DNA of 64,000 nt, taken from Pelomonas sp. Root1237 (GTDB lineage: Bacteria; Pseudomonadota; Gammaproteobacteria; Burkholderiales; Burkholderiaceae_C). A program made the position numbers and the translations under genes. The stretch covers positions 145,763 to 209,762 of the forward strand of contig NZ_LMDK01000001.1 in assembly GCF_001425055.1 (NCBI RefSeq), written 5' to 3'. Shown one piece after another: positions 28,024 through 37,325 of this stretch (the stretch's first letter is position 1; each line of letters opens with the position of its first letter). The notes beneath the pieces were generated by a model. That model had not been told where the DNA came from, ran no database searches, and saw only the letters and a program-made list of their open reading frames with translations.

Positions 28024-28404
28024 TCAGGCCTCGGCAATCACCGCGATCGAAACTTTCAGTCCCGGCACGCGGGCCGGCAGCTTGGCGCCCTGGCGGGCCG
28101 GCGGGTCGACCGGGAACCAGCGCAGATATTCCTCGTTCATGCCGGCGAAGTCGTCCTCGTCGGCCAGCACGATGGTGACGCTGACTATTCTGTCCATGGC
28201 GCTGCCTGCAGCGTCGAGGATGGCGGCGATGTTGGTCAGGCACTGGCGGGTCTGTTCCTGCACCGTCGTGCCGACGAACTGGCCGGTCTCGGGATCTGTC
28301 GGCGCCGTGCCGGACACGAAGACCAGCCCCGCCGCCTTGACGGCCTGGCTGTACATCGGGGGCGGCTTGGCGGCCTTGGGGGTGTAGACGATGTCGCGGG
28401 GCAT
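28024..28404 (-). CDS. RidA-family (YjgF/YER057c) deaminase
   Basis: A 126-residue protein with the RidA pattern: YSQAVKAAGLVFVSGTAPTD, EQTRQCLTNIAAILDAAGSA, and the C-terminal LPARVPGLKVSIAVIAE. RidA proteins hydrolyse reactive enamine/imine intermediates in the cytosol; related subgroups have other ligands. It starts 12 bp after the stop of the cupin gene and is probably cotranscribed with it, which hints at a shared catabolic step. Confidence 0.86.
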   Translation of the reverse strand: MPRDIVYTPKAAKPPPMYSQAVKAAGLVFVSGTAPTDPETGQFVGTTVQEQTRQCLTNIAAILDAAGSAMDRIVSVTIVLADEDDFAGMNEEYLRWFPVDPPARQGAKLPARVPGLKVSIAVIAEA

Positions 28405-28416
28405 GGGAGGTCCTCT

Positions 28417-28800
28417 TCACGCGGGTTGGTGCTGGGTGCCGGCGCCCATCGTGATGAAAAACATGCGGCTGGGCCGGAGCACCTTGGCCGTATGCCAGAC
28501 GCCGCGCGGCACGACGACGGCGCCGCGGTCGGTGATGCGCTGGGCGGTGGCAACGCCTTCGGCCGTCTCCATCAGGAATTCGATGTCGCCGTCCAGCAGG
28601 TAGACGAACTCCTCGCCGTGGGGATGCATCTCCCAGCTGCCCCAGTCGGCGTCGCAGAGGAACTCCGACACCAGCCAGTCCTTGCCCAGTGCGTCCAGGG
28701 CCTCTTGCGGCTGGTTCCAGAACTCGCGGCCGCCCACCTCCTGGCGGATGCCGCCGTTGGCGTCGAGCAGGGCATAGGTTTCATCGGGCAGGAACTTCAT
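28417..28800 (-). CDS. Cupin-domain protein
   Basis: A 127-residue single-domain cupin. The first metal motif is MHPHGEEFVYLLDGDIEF and the second is DRGAVVVPRGVWHTAKV; the His/Glu ligands are present. AGGAGG upstream fixes the ATG at 28800 and excludes 15 codons of open frame. Cupins of this size act as small dioxygenases, isomerases or binding proteins. It forms a pair with the RidA gene. Confidence 0.8.
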   Translation of the reverse strand: MKFLPDETYALLDANGGIRQEVGGREFWNQPQEALDALGKDWLVSEFLCDADWGSWEMHPHGEEFVYLLDGDIEFLMETAEGVATAQRITDRGAVVVPRGVWHTAKVLRPSRMFFITMGAGTQHQPA

Positions 28801-28895
28801 CGGGCGGCCTCCTGGCGCCGATTGTGCGGGGCCGGTGTGCAACATGCCGCAACCGGGCGGCTTGAAATGTGTGGGGGTGGCGGCATGTGGGATGC

Positions 28896-29219
28896 ATGCC
28901 TTCCGTCATCAAGCTCGCTGTCCCCGCCGAACTGCTGTCCCTCGTGCGCCTGGCCCAGTTGCTGCAGGCGCTCGAAGGCCAGGGTCATGCGGCCGATCCT
29001 CACCAATACCAGCTGCTGGTTCAGAAGCTCGGCGCCGAACTGCGCGAGCAGCAGGGCCACGAGATGTTGTCGGGCCTGCTGGACCACTTCCCCGCTGCGG
29101 CCGAGGTCTACGAGAACCTGCAGTACGGCCATGCCGGCCTGGTGCGGGCGCCGCTGGAGATGTCGCTGAGTTCCGAGCTGGCGGCGCGCGAGTTGCTGGG
29201 CCGCATCCGCAAGGACTGA
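28896..29219 (+). CDS. Hypothetical helical protein
   Basis: A 107-residue soluble protein, MPSVIKLAVPAELLSLVRLA at the start, predicted to be nearly all helix (LAQLLQALEGQG, QYQLLVQKLGAELREQQGHE). I recognise no family. It is divergent from the cupin gene, and its TGA directly abuts the stop codon of the histidine kinase gene (TGATCA). Confidence 0.6.
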   Translation: MPSVIKLAVPAELLSLVRLAQLLQALEGQGHAADPHQYQLLVQKLGAELREQQGHEMLSGLLDHFPAAAEVYENLQYGHAGLVRAPLEMSLSSELAARELLGRIRKD

Positions 29220-31283
29220 TCAGCTGCGCCGCAGCGCGATCTCGAACACGACGCCGTCGGCGACATTGCGCGCCGCGATGCTGCCCCCCATCTTGGCCAG
29301 ATAGGTCTTGGCAACGAACAGCCCCTGGCCGCGACGCTGGCCGTTCTCCGGCTCGGCATCGCTGACGCCGTAGTCGAAGATGCGCGTGAGCTGGTCGTCG
29401 GCGATCTGCGGGCCCTGGTTGTGGAGGTCGATGATGGACAGCTCGCCTTCGACGCGCAGCGACAGCGTGATGGGTGTGCCGGCCACGCGGTGGCGGTCGG
29501 CATTGGTCAGCACATGGGTGATGGCGTCTTCCAGCGGGTACTCGTCGGCCTGCACCCAGGCGGGTTCGCTCGGCGTGTAGGCCACGTCGGCGATGCCGGC
29601 ATAGGCCGCGTTCCCGGCCACCTGGCGCAGGAAGGCGTCCAGGTCCAGCCGGCCCACGGCCAGCGTCGCGGCGGCGAGGGCCTCGCTCGGTGAGGCCTGG
29701 CCGTAAAGCACCTTGACCGCCTGCTGCATGCGCTGCACATAGCGCCGGCTCGGGTCGGCTTCCGATCCGTGCAGCAGCATCAGCGACTGCAGCGGCGACA
29801 TGATCTCGTGACCGACGGCATGCCACTGGTCGTGCTCGCGCTCGGCACGCAGCTGCTCGCGGCGCAAGCTGTCACGGGCGTGCTGCAGCAGGTCCGACAG
29901 GCTGCCGGCCAGGATGCCCAGCTCGTCGCGGCCGCGCAGGTCGGCCACGTCCAGCGTGCCGAGCTCGAAGCGCTCGGGCGACTGCAGCTGGTGCGACAGC
30001 GCGGCGGCCCGTTTCGTCAGCATCGCGACGCGGCGGATCAGGCCCATCTCGATGATGAGCCAGGCCAGCGCTATTGATCCCAGCATCGCGCCCACGGGCC
30101 AGGCCAGGCGGGCAGCGCTGGCGCTCAAAGACCGGTCCAGTCCTTGCAGGTCACCGCTCAGCGTGATGTCGAAGCGGCCCGCCGGCGTCGTCACGCTGTC
30201 CCGGGCCTGCAGCGTGCGCGGCGTGGCCGGCGCGGGCAGGTGCTGGATCAGGGCCGTCAGCCAGGGCGACGGCGGTGTGCCGGTTTCGTCGGCGCCCTGC
30301 AGCAGCGCGACGACGTTGCTGCCGCGGGTGATCCTCAGCGTCTCGCCGGGCGCCAGCGTGCCGGACAGCCGCGCCAGCGACAGCGGCGCTTGAGCCGCGG
30401 CACTGCTGCTGTCGAACAGCACGGTGCCGCCAGGGCCGAGCAGGGCCAGGCGCAGGCCGGTGCGGGACAGGTCCGCGGGCGGCCATTGCGGCCCGCCGGG
30501 GCGGAACAGCGCCTCGCGAAAGGCCTCGACCGGCAGGCGGATCGAGACCGTCGTGCGGCGCGGGCAGGGCTCGGCCGTGCTCAGGCAGGGGCCTTCACGC
30601 CAGACCCAGCCACGGAAGTCGCGTTGCGGCCGGGCCTTGTGCGGCAGCGTCGCGGTGTTGCCGGCCTCGTTGACCGTGAAGCCGGGCAGCTGGCCGCGCT
30701 GGGCGTCCAGCATCTCGACGGGAGCCAGCCAGTACTGCTCGGCGCCGTCGCGCTTCAGGCTGATGCGCACGCGGTGCACGTCGGCCAGGTCCAGCGTGCC
30801 GCGCTCGCGCGACACCAGCGGCGGTGCGTCCAGCCCGGCCACGAGGTAGACGAAGCCGCCCGCATAGGCATTGCTGCCCACCGCCGTGCACAGGCTGGCG
30901 CCGCCCGGGTATTGCAGCGCGCAGCCCGCCATCTCGACGGCGCGCTGGGCCTTGGTGGCGTCGTCGAAGTCGATGGCCGCGAAAGGGAGCAGCAGCGGCG
31001 CCACCCAGCCGGCCTCCACCTGTGCCGGCTCGGGGTTCATCAGCGCCAGCTGGCCGGAGGGGTGGCGGAGCTGGGCGACGACTTCGGCCAGCGACTTGGC
31101 GAAGGTCTGCTCGTAGCGCTGCGCATTGCGCTGCCGCTCCTCGTTCAACAGCGCCAGCGCCAGGGCCAGCGTGGCCAGGGCCAGGGCGATGAAGACGAGG
31201 TGGAAGACGATGCGGTTGCGGAAGGCCGCGACGCCCAGGCGCGGCATGTCGGGCAGCGGGAAATCAACCCGGCCGAGCTTCAT
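29220..31283 (-). CDS. Sensor histidine kinase
   Basis: A 687-residue inner-membrane kinase. A first transmembrane helix lies at about 23-46, followed by a periplasmic sensor region of some 340 residues and a second helix near 395-415 (LAWPVGAMLGSIALAWLIIE). A HAMP-like linker precedes the H-box GHEIMSPLQSL with candidate His491, and an ATPase domain has LTNADRH (N box), IFDYGVS and RGQGLFVAK. It overlaps the response regulator by 4 bp. The large sensor domain has two CLST/CPR cysteines but is not one I can name. Confidence 0.88.
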   Translation of the reverse strand: MKLGRVDFPLPDMPRLGVAAFRNRIVFHLVFIALALATLALALALLNEERQRNAQRYEQTFAKSLAEVVAQLRHPSGQLALMNPEPAQVEAGWVAPLLLPFAAIDFDDATKAQRAVEMAGCALQYPGGASLCTAVGSNAYAGGFVYLVAGLDAPPLVSRERGTLDLADVHRVRISLKRDGAEQYWLAPVEMLDAQRGQLPGFTVNEAGNTATLPHKARPQRDFRGWVWREGPCLSTAEPCPRRTTVSIRLPVEAFREALFRPGGPQWPPADLSRTGLRLALLGPGGTVLFDSSSAAAQAPLSLARLSGTLAPGETLRITRGSNVVALLQGADETGTPPSPWLTALIQHLPAPATPRTLQARDSVTTPAGRFDITLSGDLQGLDRSLSASAARLAWPVGAMLGSIALAWLIIEMGLIRRVAMLTKRAAALSHQLQSPERFELGTLDVADLRGRDELGILAGSLSDLLQHARDSLRREQLRAEREHDQWHAVGHEIMSPLQSLMLLHGSEADPSRRYVQRMQQAVKVLYGQASPSEALAAATLAVGRLDLDAFLRQVAGNAAYAGIADVAYTPSEPAWVQADEYPLEDAITHVLTNADRHRVAGTPITLSLRVEGELSIIDLHNQGPQIADDQLTRIFDYGVSDAEPENGQRRGQGLFVAKTYLAKMGGSIAARNVADGVVFEIALRRS

Positions 31284-31981
31284 CCGCCAGGGGTCCAGCG
31301 AAAGCCGCGCATCGGGATGTTCTCGATGCCGTCAAACGTCGGGTCCACGTCCCTGAACGCATCGCGGATGGTGGCCACATGCTTGCGCACGTTGTCGCGG
31401 TTGCGGCCGCTCTTGACGACGTCGAACAGCTCCTCGTAGCTGACCACCTCGCCGGCGCGCGCATGCAGGGTCGCGAGGATGCGCTGGGCCGTCAGCGGCA
31501 GGTTGATGCGCTGGCCGCGCCACATCGGCGTGCGCTGCTTCAGCGGATCGAGCTGCAGGCTGCTGTCCTCTGCCTTGGCAGCGGCCTTGACGGGTTCCTT
31601 CAGCCGCGCGGTGCGCAGGATGTCGAGGAAGGTCTCGATGAACTCGGCCTCGTCGAAGGTCGTCTTCTGCAGATAGTCCCAGGCGTCCAGCGCCTTCATG
31701 ATGCTGCGGTAGATGGCCGCCGGCATGGCCGACACGACCAGCACCGGCGTGCCCAGGCCCTGCTTGTTGATCTCGTTGATCAGCGCCACGCCGGCATTGC
31801 GTTCGCGGCCCAGCTCGATGTCGAGCACGACGAGGTCATAACGCTCGCGCAGCAGGGCGGCCTCAGCGGCGTCGCGGTCGAACCATTGGTCGACGGTCAG
31901 CTCGGGGCGGGCGGTGCGAATCCAGCCGGCCAGCTGTTCGCTGGTGGTGGGGTCGTCTTCGATGACGGCGATGCGGGGCAT
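31280..31981 (-). CDS. OmpR-type response regulator
   Basis: A 233-residue protein starting MPRIAVIEDDPTTSEQLAGW. The receiver domain has acidic residues EDD at 8-10 and phosphoacceptor Asp54 in VVLDIELG. The C-terminal winged helix ends RDNVRKHVATIRDAF...GFRWTPGG, close to OmpR-type DNA-binding domains. It is the first gene of the two-component operon. A dyad at 32015-32032 lies 34 nt upstream and may be its own operator. Confidence 0.87.
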   Translation of the reverse strand: MPRIAVIEDDPTTSEQLAGWIRTARPELTVDQWFDRDAAEAALLRERYDLVVLDIELGRERNAGVALINEINKQGLGTPVLVVSAMPAAIYRSIMKALDAWDYLQKTTFDEAEFIETFLDILRTARLKEPVKAAAKAEDSSLQLDPLKQRTPMWRGQRINLPLTAQRILATLHARAGEVVSYEELFDVVKSGRNRDNVRKHVATIRDAFRDVDPTFDGIENIPMRGFRWTPGG

Positions 31982-32014
31982 GCGGTGATTATGTGGAGGC
32001 CTGCATAGCCGGTC

Positions 32015-32032
32015 GCGGAAGGATTCTTCCGC
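32015..32032. promoter_or_regulatory. Dyad upstream of response regulator
   Basis: Perfect 7 bp arms GCGGAAG and CTTCCGC around GATT. The inner part GGAAG-N4-CTTCC recurs at 33977-33990 upstream of the SPFH gene. It may be an operator; as a terminator for the DUF1801 gene it lacks a T tract. Confidence 0.4.
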
Positions 32033-32046
32033 TTGGCCGCCATGGC

Positions 32047-32433
32047 TTAGACGTGGCGGATCCAGCCCTTCAGCACTGCCTGCAGCGCAGGCAGCTTGGC
32101 CGTGAAGTCGACTGCAGAGGTGAATTCGACTTGTGCGCGGTCCTTGCCCAGCCACTTCAGCAGGCCGGCGGGATCCGTGATCTGCAGGCCGCCTTCGGGC
32201 AACTCGCGGGCCTTGGCGCCCAGGTGCAGGATCAGGCCCAGGCCGGTCTTGCTGCGCAGATGGGTGGTGGCGAAGTACTCGCTCGTGCGCCAGCTCGGCG
32301 CATTCCATTTGATGCCCTCAGCGATGGACGGATCCAGGGCGAGCAAGGCCTGGCGCAGTGCCTCGATCTCGGCCTTGAAGGGGTGGTCGAGGGTCGCCAT
32401 GAACTGGTCCACGGCGGCGGTCAGCTTGGGCAT
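32047..32433 (-). CDS. DUF1801 (YdhG-like) protein
   Basis: A 128-residue protein with the DUF1801 pattern: LRQALLALDPSIAEGIKWNA, WRTSEYFATTHLR, GLGLILHLGAK. The WNAPSW motif is characteristic of this family, whose function is unknown. Cytosolic, no signal peptide. Confidence 0.85.
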   Translation of the reverse strand: MPKLTAAVDQFMATLDHPFKAEIEALRQALLALDPSIAEGIKWNAPSWRTSEYFATTHLRSKTGLGLILHLGAKARELPEGGLQITDPAGLLKWLGKDRAQVEFTSAVDFTAKLPALQAVLKGWIRHV

Positions 32434-32531
32434 GGCGGGATTCTGGCGACAAGGCCGGCGCCCACTGCATGTCGCTTCGACCGGCGAATGCGCCGCAGAA
32501 TCTGCAGTTCACTGAACTGCGGCTCGCCTAC

Positions 32532-32846
32532 ATGATCACCTGCTATCTGCGCTACGTCATCGACCCCAACAAGCTGCAAGAGTTCGAGCACTACGGCAAG
32601 CTCTGGTTGCCCCTGGTCGCGAAGTTCGGCGGCACGCACCATGGCTACTTCCTGCCGTCGGAGGGCGCCAACAACATCGCGCTGGCCTTGTTCTCTTTTC
32701 CGTCTCTGGCGGCCTACGAGGACTACCGCAACCGCTCGCTTCAAGACCCGGAATGCCAGGCTGCCTTTGCATATGCGAAGGAAACGCAGTGCTTCCTGAG
32801 CTACGAGCGCAGCTTCTTCAGGCCCGTCCTGGCGGGCGATGCCTAG
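32532..32846 (+). CDS. NIPSNAP-family protein
   Basis: A 104-residue ferredoxin-like-fold protein: MITCYLRYVIDPNKLQEFEH, then GGTHHGYFLPSEGANNIALA and YEDYRNRSLQDPECQAAF, typical of NIPSNAP-type dimeric alpha/beta-barrel proteins. I use ATG 32532; an in-frame ATG 21 codons upstream is open but has no family match. Biochemical role unknown. Confidence 0.82.
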   Translation: MITCYLRYVIDPNKLQEFEHYGKLWLPLVAKFGGTHHGYFLPSEGANNIALALFSFPSLAAYEDYRNRSLQDPECQAAFAYAKETQCFLSYERSFFRPVLAGDA

Positions 32847-32948
32847 GAATCCCATCCACTGATCGGAGGTGGCGCCGGCTTGGCGCCCGTCCTATGCTCG
32901 ACGCCCGGCCAGCCTCCCGCGTGACCGGCACGAGCGAAAGGACTGCAT

Positions 32949-33329
32949 ATGCTGAACAGCGCTCCCGTCACGACGATGCTGCCCGTGGCCGACATGGCCC
33001 GGGCGCGGGCTTTCTATGAAGGCTGCCTGGGGCTGGTGCCCGGCGGCCTGAAGCCGGATGGCAAATTCGTCTACAGCGTGGCCGGCAGCACGCTGGCTCT
33101 CTTCCCCAAGCCGGGCGGCACCAAAGCCGACCACACGGCCATCAGCTTCAAGGTGGACGACATTGCCGCCAGCATCGCCGCGCTGAAGCGGGCGGGTGTC
33201 GTCTTCGAGGACTACGACTTCCCGGACTTCAAGACGGTCGACCACGTCTGCGTGCTGGGGTCCGAGAAGGCGGCGTGGTTCAAGGACACGGAGGGCAACT
33301 ACCTCTGCATCCACGAGGATCTGGCTTAG
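32949..33329 (+). CDS. VOC/glyoxalase-fold protein
   Basis: A 126-residue protein: [20 protein letters not shown], a middle [40 protein letters not shown], and [16 protein letters not shown] with a likely metal-ligand Glu. It resembles small bleomycin-resistance-like VOC proteins. Its stop codon is shared with sodC in TTAG. Confidence 0.85.
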   Translation: MLNSAPVTTMLPVADMARARAFYEGCLGLVPGGLKPDGKFVYSVAGSTLALFPKPGGTKADHTAISFKVDDIAASIAALKRAGVVFEDYDFPDFKTVDHVCVLGSEKAAWFKDTEGNYLCIHEDLA

Positions 33330-33847
33330 CCGCCAATCACCCCGCAGGCCACACGTGCGCCGCCGCCACCCAGCGGCATGGGGTGGTCCGAATGGTTGTC
33401 GCCGCCGGCGTGCACCATCAGTGCGTGGTTCTTCACGTCGGCCAGCTTGAGACGCGGGCCCAGAACGGGCGAAGTGGCCGTGCCGTCGGCGGCCGCGTAG
33501 AGCGGCGGCAGGTCGCCCAGGTGGCCATCGCCCCAGGGCTCGCCATGCTTCTTCGTGCCCTGCGGGTCGAGGTGGCCGCCGGCGGCACCGGCCGGCACGA
33601 CGGCGCCGTTGCTCTCGGCGGGCGCGCAGGAGGGCTTCTCGTGGACATGGAAGCCATGCAGGCCGGGCGGCAGGCCCTTCAGCTGAGGATAGAAGGCCAG
33701 GCCATAAGGTGTCTCGACAATGCGGACGGTGCCGAGCGCGGCGCCATCGCCCTGCTTTTCGGCCAGGTTGAGGGTCACGGTGGCTTCGGCGGCCACGGCC
33801 AGCGAGCTGGCAAGCAGGCAGGCGCCGGCGATGAACAGGCTTTTCAT
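33326..33847 (-). CDS. sodC: Periplasmic Cu-Zn superoxide dismutase
   Basis: A 173-residue protein with a signal peptide ([20 protein letters not shown]). Copper and zinc ligands are visible in [31 protein letters not shown] and [11 protein letters not shown], and the disulfide Cys pair is present (PSCAP and VACGV). It converts periplasmic superoxide to peroxide and oxygen. An 11 bp inverted repeat lies 56 nt upstream, so stress-dependent control is possible. Confidence 0.92.
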   Translation of the reverse strand: MKSLFIAGACLLASSLAVAAEATVTLNLAEKQGDGAALGTVRIVETPYGLAFYPQLKGLPPGLHGFHVHEKPSCAPAESNGAVVPAGAAGGHLDPQGTKKHGEPWGDGHLGDLPPLYAAADGTATSPVLGPRLKLADVKNHALMVHAGGDNHSDHPMPLGGGGARVACGVIGG

Positions 33848-33902
33848 GAGGTCTCCTTGGTAGGTTGCCAAGCGTAGGCACTGGCTCACGGCGTTCGAAT
33901 GT

Positions 33903-33990
33903 GACATGTACCGGCTTGACGGTACATGTCGTCTGCGTTGAGGGGATGGCCCACGAAGGTGGATGCTGACATGTCCGGAAGATTCCTTCC
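33903..33990. promoter_or_regulatory. Dyads between sodC and SPFH operon
   Basis: Perfect 11 bp arms GACATGTACCG (33903-33913) and CGGTACATGTC (33920-33930) with a 6 nt loop. A further GACATGTC palindrome lies at 33968-33975 and GGAAG-N4-CTTCC at 33977-33990. They lie in the 255 bp spacer between divergent sodC and the SPFH gene and may be operator sites for both. Confidence 0.55.
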
Positions 33991-34102
33991 ATGACGTCGG
34001 AAGACACTCACCGCGCGTCGCTCTCGTCCCTTCCCGCATGACTGGGAACCATGGCCGCCATGCATCGAACACCGATGCACATCGCCCAAGGAGCCCATCA
34101 TC

Positions 34103-35347
34103 ATGCTGCAACGCCTCAAGACCCTCGCCGCTTCCATCCGCCACGCCTTCAGCCGCGGAGCCAGCCGCGGCCTTGAAGCTGCCCCCACGGCCGCCCGTTC
34201 GCTGCGCCGCGCCCTGCCTCCGCTGCTGATCCTGACGGCCGTGACCGGCGTCGGCTATGCCGTCGTCACCCACCCGCCCCTGCAGGCCGTGCCCCACGGC
34301 CAGGCCGCGCTGCGCACCAACCAGTTCAGCGGCGGCACCAGTGAGTTCCGCGAAGGCAGCTTCATCCGCATCCCCGGCCTGCACGAGGTGCGCCTGTTCC
34401 CGCTGCGCGATCAGAGCTACCACCCTGAAGCCATCGCCAAGGCCCAGGGCTCGGCGCCGCTGCAGTCGGTGGAGGGCCTGTCCCTGGGCCTGGACATGAA
34501 TGTGCGCTGGGCCGTGGATGAGAAACGCCTGGCCGAGCTGTCGCGCAAACTGCCCGACAACATCGAGGCCGACGTCATCGCGCCGGCCGTGCAGGCCGTC
34601 GTCTACAAGCAGATCGCCAAGCGCACCGTGCGCGAGATCTTTTCCAGCCAGCGCGCCGAGATCGCCGCGGCGCTTGAAGCCGAGCTGCGCGCCAAGCTGG
34701 CCGCCGACGGCATCGTGCTCAAGGGCGTGCAGATCGGCTCGGTCGACCTGCCGCCCGACTATCGCCGCGGCATGGACAGCCTGTTGGCCGACAGCCTGGC
34801 CAGCGAGCGCATGCGCTACACGCTGGAGATCGCCGACAAGAAGGTCAAGGAGACCGAGCTGACCGCCGCCGCCGACAAGGTGCGCCGCGAGACCGCCGCC
34901 GAGGCTGCCGGGCGCGAGCAGATCATTGCTGCCAAGGCCCAGGAAGAGGCCATGAAGCATGTGCTGCCCTTCAAGCAAAAGCAGATCGAGCAGCGCGCCC
35001 TCGAGGCGCAAGCCGACAGCGCCGCGCGCATCCAGCAGGCCGAAGGCCAGGCCAAGGCGCGTCGCATCGAGGTCGACGCCGAGGCCTCTGCGCGCCAGAA
35101 GCTGGCCGATGCCGAGGCCTACCGCCTGGGCCAGGTGGGCAAGGCCAATGCCAGCCAGATGGCGGCGGAGGGCGCACTGCTGACCAAGCACCCGCTGCTG
35201 GTGCAGAAGGCCATGGTCGACAAGCTCTCGGACAAGGTGCAGGTCATCATTGCCCCGCCTGGTTCGGGCGGCTTCATCGGCAGCGCGCTGCTGGGCGGCA
35301 CCTCGGCTCAGCCGCGGGCTGCTGAAGCCACCACGGAGAAGGAGTAA
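34103..35347 (+). CDS. SPFH/band-7 (prohibitin-like) membrane protein
   Basis: A 414-residue protein with one transmembrane segment at about 38-56 ([20 protein letters not shown]). An SPFH domain follows ([36 protein letters not shown]), then a long Ala/Glu/Lys-rich coiled coil (about 235-360) and a Gly-rich tail. SPFH proteins oligomerise into membrane scaffolds that regulate proteases or envelope integrity. ATG 34103 follows AAGGAG. A secreted partner gene starts 6 bp after the stop, so the two form an operon. Confidence 0.85.
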   Translation: MLQRLKTLAASIRHAFSRGASRGLEAAPTAARSLRRALPPLLILTAVTGVGYAVVTHPPLQAVPHGQAALRTNQFSGGTSEFREGSFIRIPGLHEVRLFPLRDQSYHPEAIAKAQGSAPLQSVEGLSLGLDMNVRWAVDEKRLAELSRKLPDNIEADVIAPAVQAVVYKQIAKRTVREIFSSQRAEIAAALEAELRAKLAADGIVLKGVQIGSVDLPPDYRRGMDSLLADSLASERMRYTLEIADKKVKETELTAAADKVRRETAAEAAGREQIIAAKAQEEAMKHVLPFKQKQIEQRALEAQADSAARIQQAEGQAKARRIEVDAEASARQKLADAEAYRLGQVGKANASQMAAEGALLTKHPLLVQKAMVDKLSDKVQVIIAPPGSGGFIGSALLGGTSAQPRAAEATTEKE

Positions 35348-35353
35348 GCCATC

Positions 35354-36853
35354 ATGCGTCGCATTGCGCTGATCGTCGTCGCCTCCGCCGTCGCCGCCGT
35401 CGTCATGACCAAAGCTGAAGCCGCGCCCTCCGCCGAGCTGCCCGCGTTCCCGCGCGCCGGCCTGGTGGTGCAGGACGCGCCACTGCGCGGTGCGCCGCGT
35501 GACACCGCCTCGCTGCAGGCCCAGATGGCGCGCGGCGAGGCGCTGGAGATCCGCGCCGAGCGCGGCGACCACTGGCAGGTCTGGGACTACCGCCGCGAGC
35601 GAGGGGGCTGGCTGCGCAAGGGCCAGGTGCTGGTGGTGCCGCGCGCAGATTCGAACGGGGGCGCCAGCGCCGAACTCCTCGCCCAGCTTCGACTTTCGCG
35701 CCAGCAATGGGGCACCGAGGGCCTGGGGCTGGGCCTGGCCGCGGCCTATGTGCAGCTGGCCACGCCGGCCGAGTTCGCCGGCCCCGGCGGCGCCGAGGCG
35801 TTGGAGGCGATGGGTACCTTTGCCGAGCGCATCGCCGACCGCGCATCGCAGCCGGCCGCCAAGCCGAACGAGGGCCAATTGGCCGCGCAGATGGAAGTGG
35901 CAGCGCGCTATGGCCTGAAGTTTGAGTCCTTCGACGTGGAAGAAGGTCGCGTGCAGGTCTGCTACGACGGCGAGGCCTTCCGCCGCCTGCTCGTCACGGC
36001 CGCCACGCCCGAGCAGCGCGTGCATGCCGTGCTCGCCCTCACGCGGCCCGACTGCCTGCACCCACGTGCCACGCCGCGCGAGGCCGAGGCGCGTGACCAA
36101 TGGCGCCAGCAGGTGCTGGCCCAGGTGGATGCGGCCGCGCTGCCCGTGCACTGGAAGAACCGCCTGCAGATGCGCCGTGCTAGCGTCGCCGCCAGCCTTG
36201 CCTTTGCCCAGGCCCGCCGAGGCGCAGGCGGTGAGGCCGTGCCGGCCCTGGCCGAGTTTGCCGGCATCACGCCGACCGAGCTGACCGAGGACGACCAGGC
36301 CGCCTATGCCGACGCCGCCATACGCGTCAACGCGGCGCGCTGGCTGGGCACGGCTACATCAGCACGTGACTTCGGCGCCGTGCAACTCGCGCTGCAGCCA
36401 GGTGCGGACGGCGAGCGGTGCGTGGAGTTGAAGGAGGGCGGCAAGCTGGCTGCGCGCCGCTGCAGCTATGGCCAGATCGCGCTGGCCTCGGCCTCGCTGA
36501 ACCGCGAGGGCCGCGCCTTGGCCGTGGCGGCCCAACCGCTGGATGGCTGGCGCGAGCTGTGGGTGTTCCTGAAGGAGCCGGGCAGGCACGGCGGCTGGCG
36601 CATCGAGGTCATGCCGCCGGCGCCGGCCCAGCCCGGCCTGGGCGTGGCCGAGTTCGCCGGCTGGGTGCCGGGTGGTGCGCAGATGCTGCTGGCCCGCGAG
36701 TTCCGCGCCGAGGGCAAGTACCGCCGCAGCTTCGAGGTCGTGTCGCTCAGCAACCTGGCGACCGAACGCCAGTCCAGCGAGCCGGCATTGATGGGCGCCT
36801 TCCAGCGCTGGGCCGACCCGGCCTGGCGGGGCAGCTCGCCGATGCGGCGTTGA
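35354..36853 (+). CDS. Secreted hypothetical protein with SH3-like N-terminus
   Basis: A 499-residue protein with a signal peptide (cleaved near AEA at 23). Residues about 36-95 look like a bacterial SH3 domain ([40 protein letters not shown]). A helical middle carries a disulfide-type Cys pair (VCYDGE, PDCLHP), and a C-terminal beta-rich region includes [20 protein letters not shown]. No known family is recognised. Cotranscription with the SPFH gene suggests that it works with the scaffold on the periplasmic side. Confidence 0.75.
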   Translation: MRRIALIVVASAVAAVVMTKAEAAPSAELPAFPRAGLVVQDAPLRGAPRDTASLQAQMARGEALEIRAERGDHWQVWDYRRERGGWLRKGQVLVVPRADSNGGASAELLAQLRLSRQQWGTEGLGLGLAAAYVQLATPAEFAGPGGAEALEAMGTFAERIADRASQPAAKPNEGQLAAQMEVAARYGLKFESFDVEEGRVQVCYDGEAFRRLLVTAATPEQRVHAVLALTRPDCLHPRATPREAEARDQWRQQVLAQVDAAALPVHWKNRLQMRRASVAASLAFAQARRGAGGEAVPALAEFAGITPTELTEDDQAAYADAAIRVNAARWLGTATSARDFGAVQLALQPGADGERCVELKEGGKLAARRCSYGQIALASASLNREGRALAVAAQPLDGWRELWVFLKEPGRHGGWRIEVMPPAPAQPGLGVAEFAGWVPGGAQMLLAREFRAEGKYRRSFEVVSLSNLATERQSSEPALMGAFQRWADPAWRGSSPMRR

Positions 36854-36971
36854 GCGATACCTCGCTGGCTCTTCGGCTGTGGCTCATGACGCCGTTCAAC
36901 CCAACTGCCAGGAATGAGATCCGACAGGCGCCAGAATGCCGGCCTGTTGCCACGGACTGCGGAACCCGACC

Positions 36972-37319
36972 ATGCCCCAGATGCTGCTCATCGTCGAACC
37001 CACGGGCCAGCGCGCCGAACGCGGCCGCGTTGCCGGCGAGGCTGTCTACCAGCGCATGCTGGACTTCACCGCCGAACTCAAGGAGACCGGGCTGCTGCTG
37101 GGCACCAACTCCCTGGGCACGGCGGCCAAGCGCTATGCCAAGCGCGGCGGCGACGCCCAGGTCTGGGACGGCCCGTTTGCCGAGGCCAAGGAAATGGTGG
37201 GCGGCTATTTCCTGCTCGACACCGAAGACCCCGCCGTCGCCATGGCCTGGGCCGAGCGCTGCCCGGCAGCGGAATGGGCCACCGTGGAGATCCGCGGCGT
37301 CGGGCCTTGCTACATGTAG
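36972..37319 (+). CDS. YCII-related DGPF-motif protein
   Basis: A 115-residue dimeric-ferredoxin-fold protein with the DGPF motif (VWDGPFAEAKEMVGGYFLL) and PAAEWATVEIRGVGP. YCII/DGPF proteins are often regulated by ECF42-type sigma factors. Here no TGTCGA promoter box is seen upstream, unlike the related gene at 38923. It stands alone before two convergent PEP-CTERM genes. Confidence 0.85.
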   Translation: MPQMLLIVEPTGQRAERGRVAGEAVYQRMLDFTAELKETGLLLGTNSLGTAAKRYAKRGGDAQVWDGPFAEAKEMVGGYFLLDTEDPAVAMAWAERCPAAEWATVEIRGVGPCYM

Positions 37320-37325
37320 GCCCGG

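Noticed and set aside
33326-36151. A 941-codon frame that ends in SodC
   Set aside because: Only the last 173 codons are real: signal peptide and SOD ligands start at 33847. The rest is antisense to the SPFH operon.
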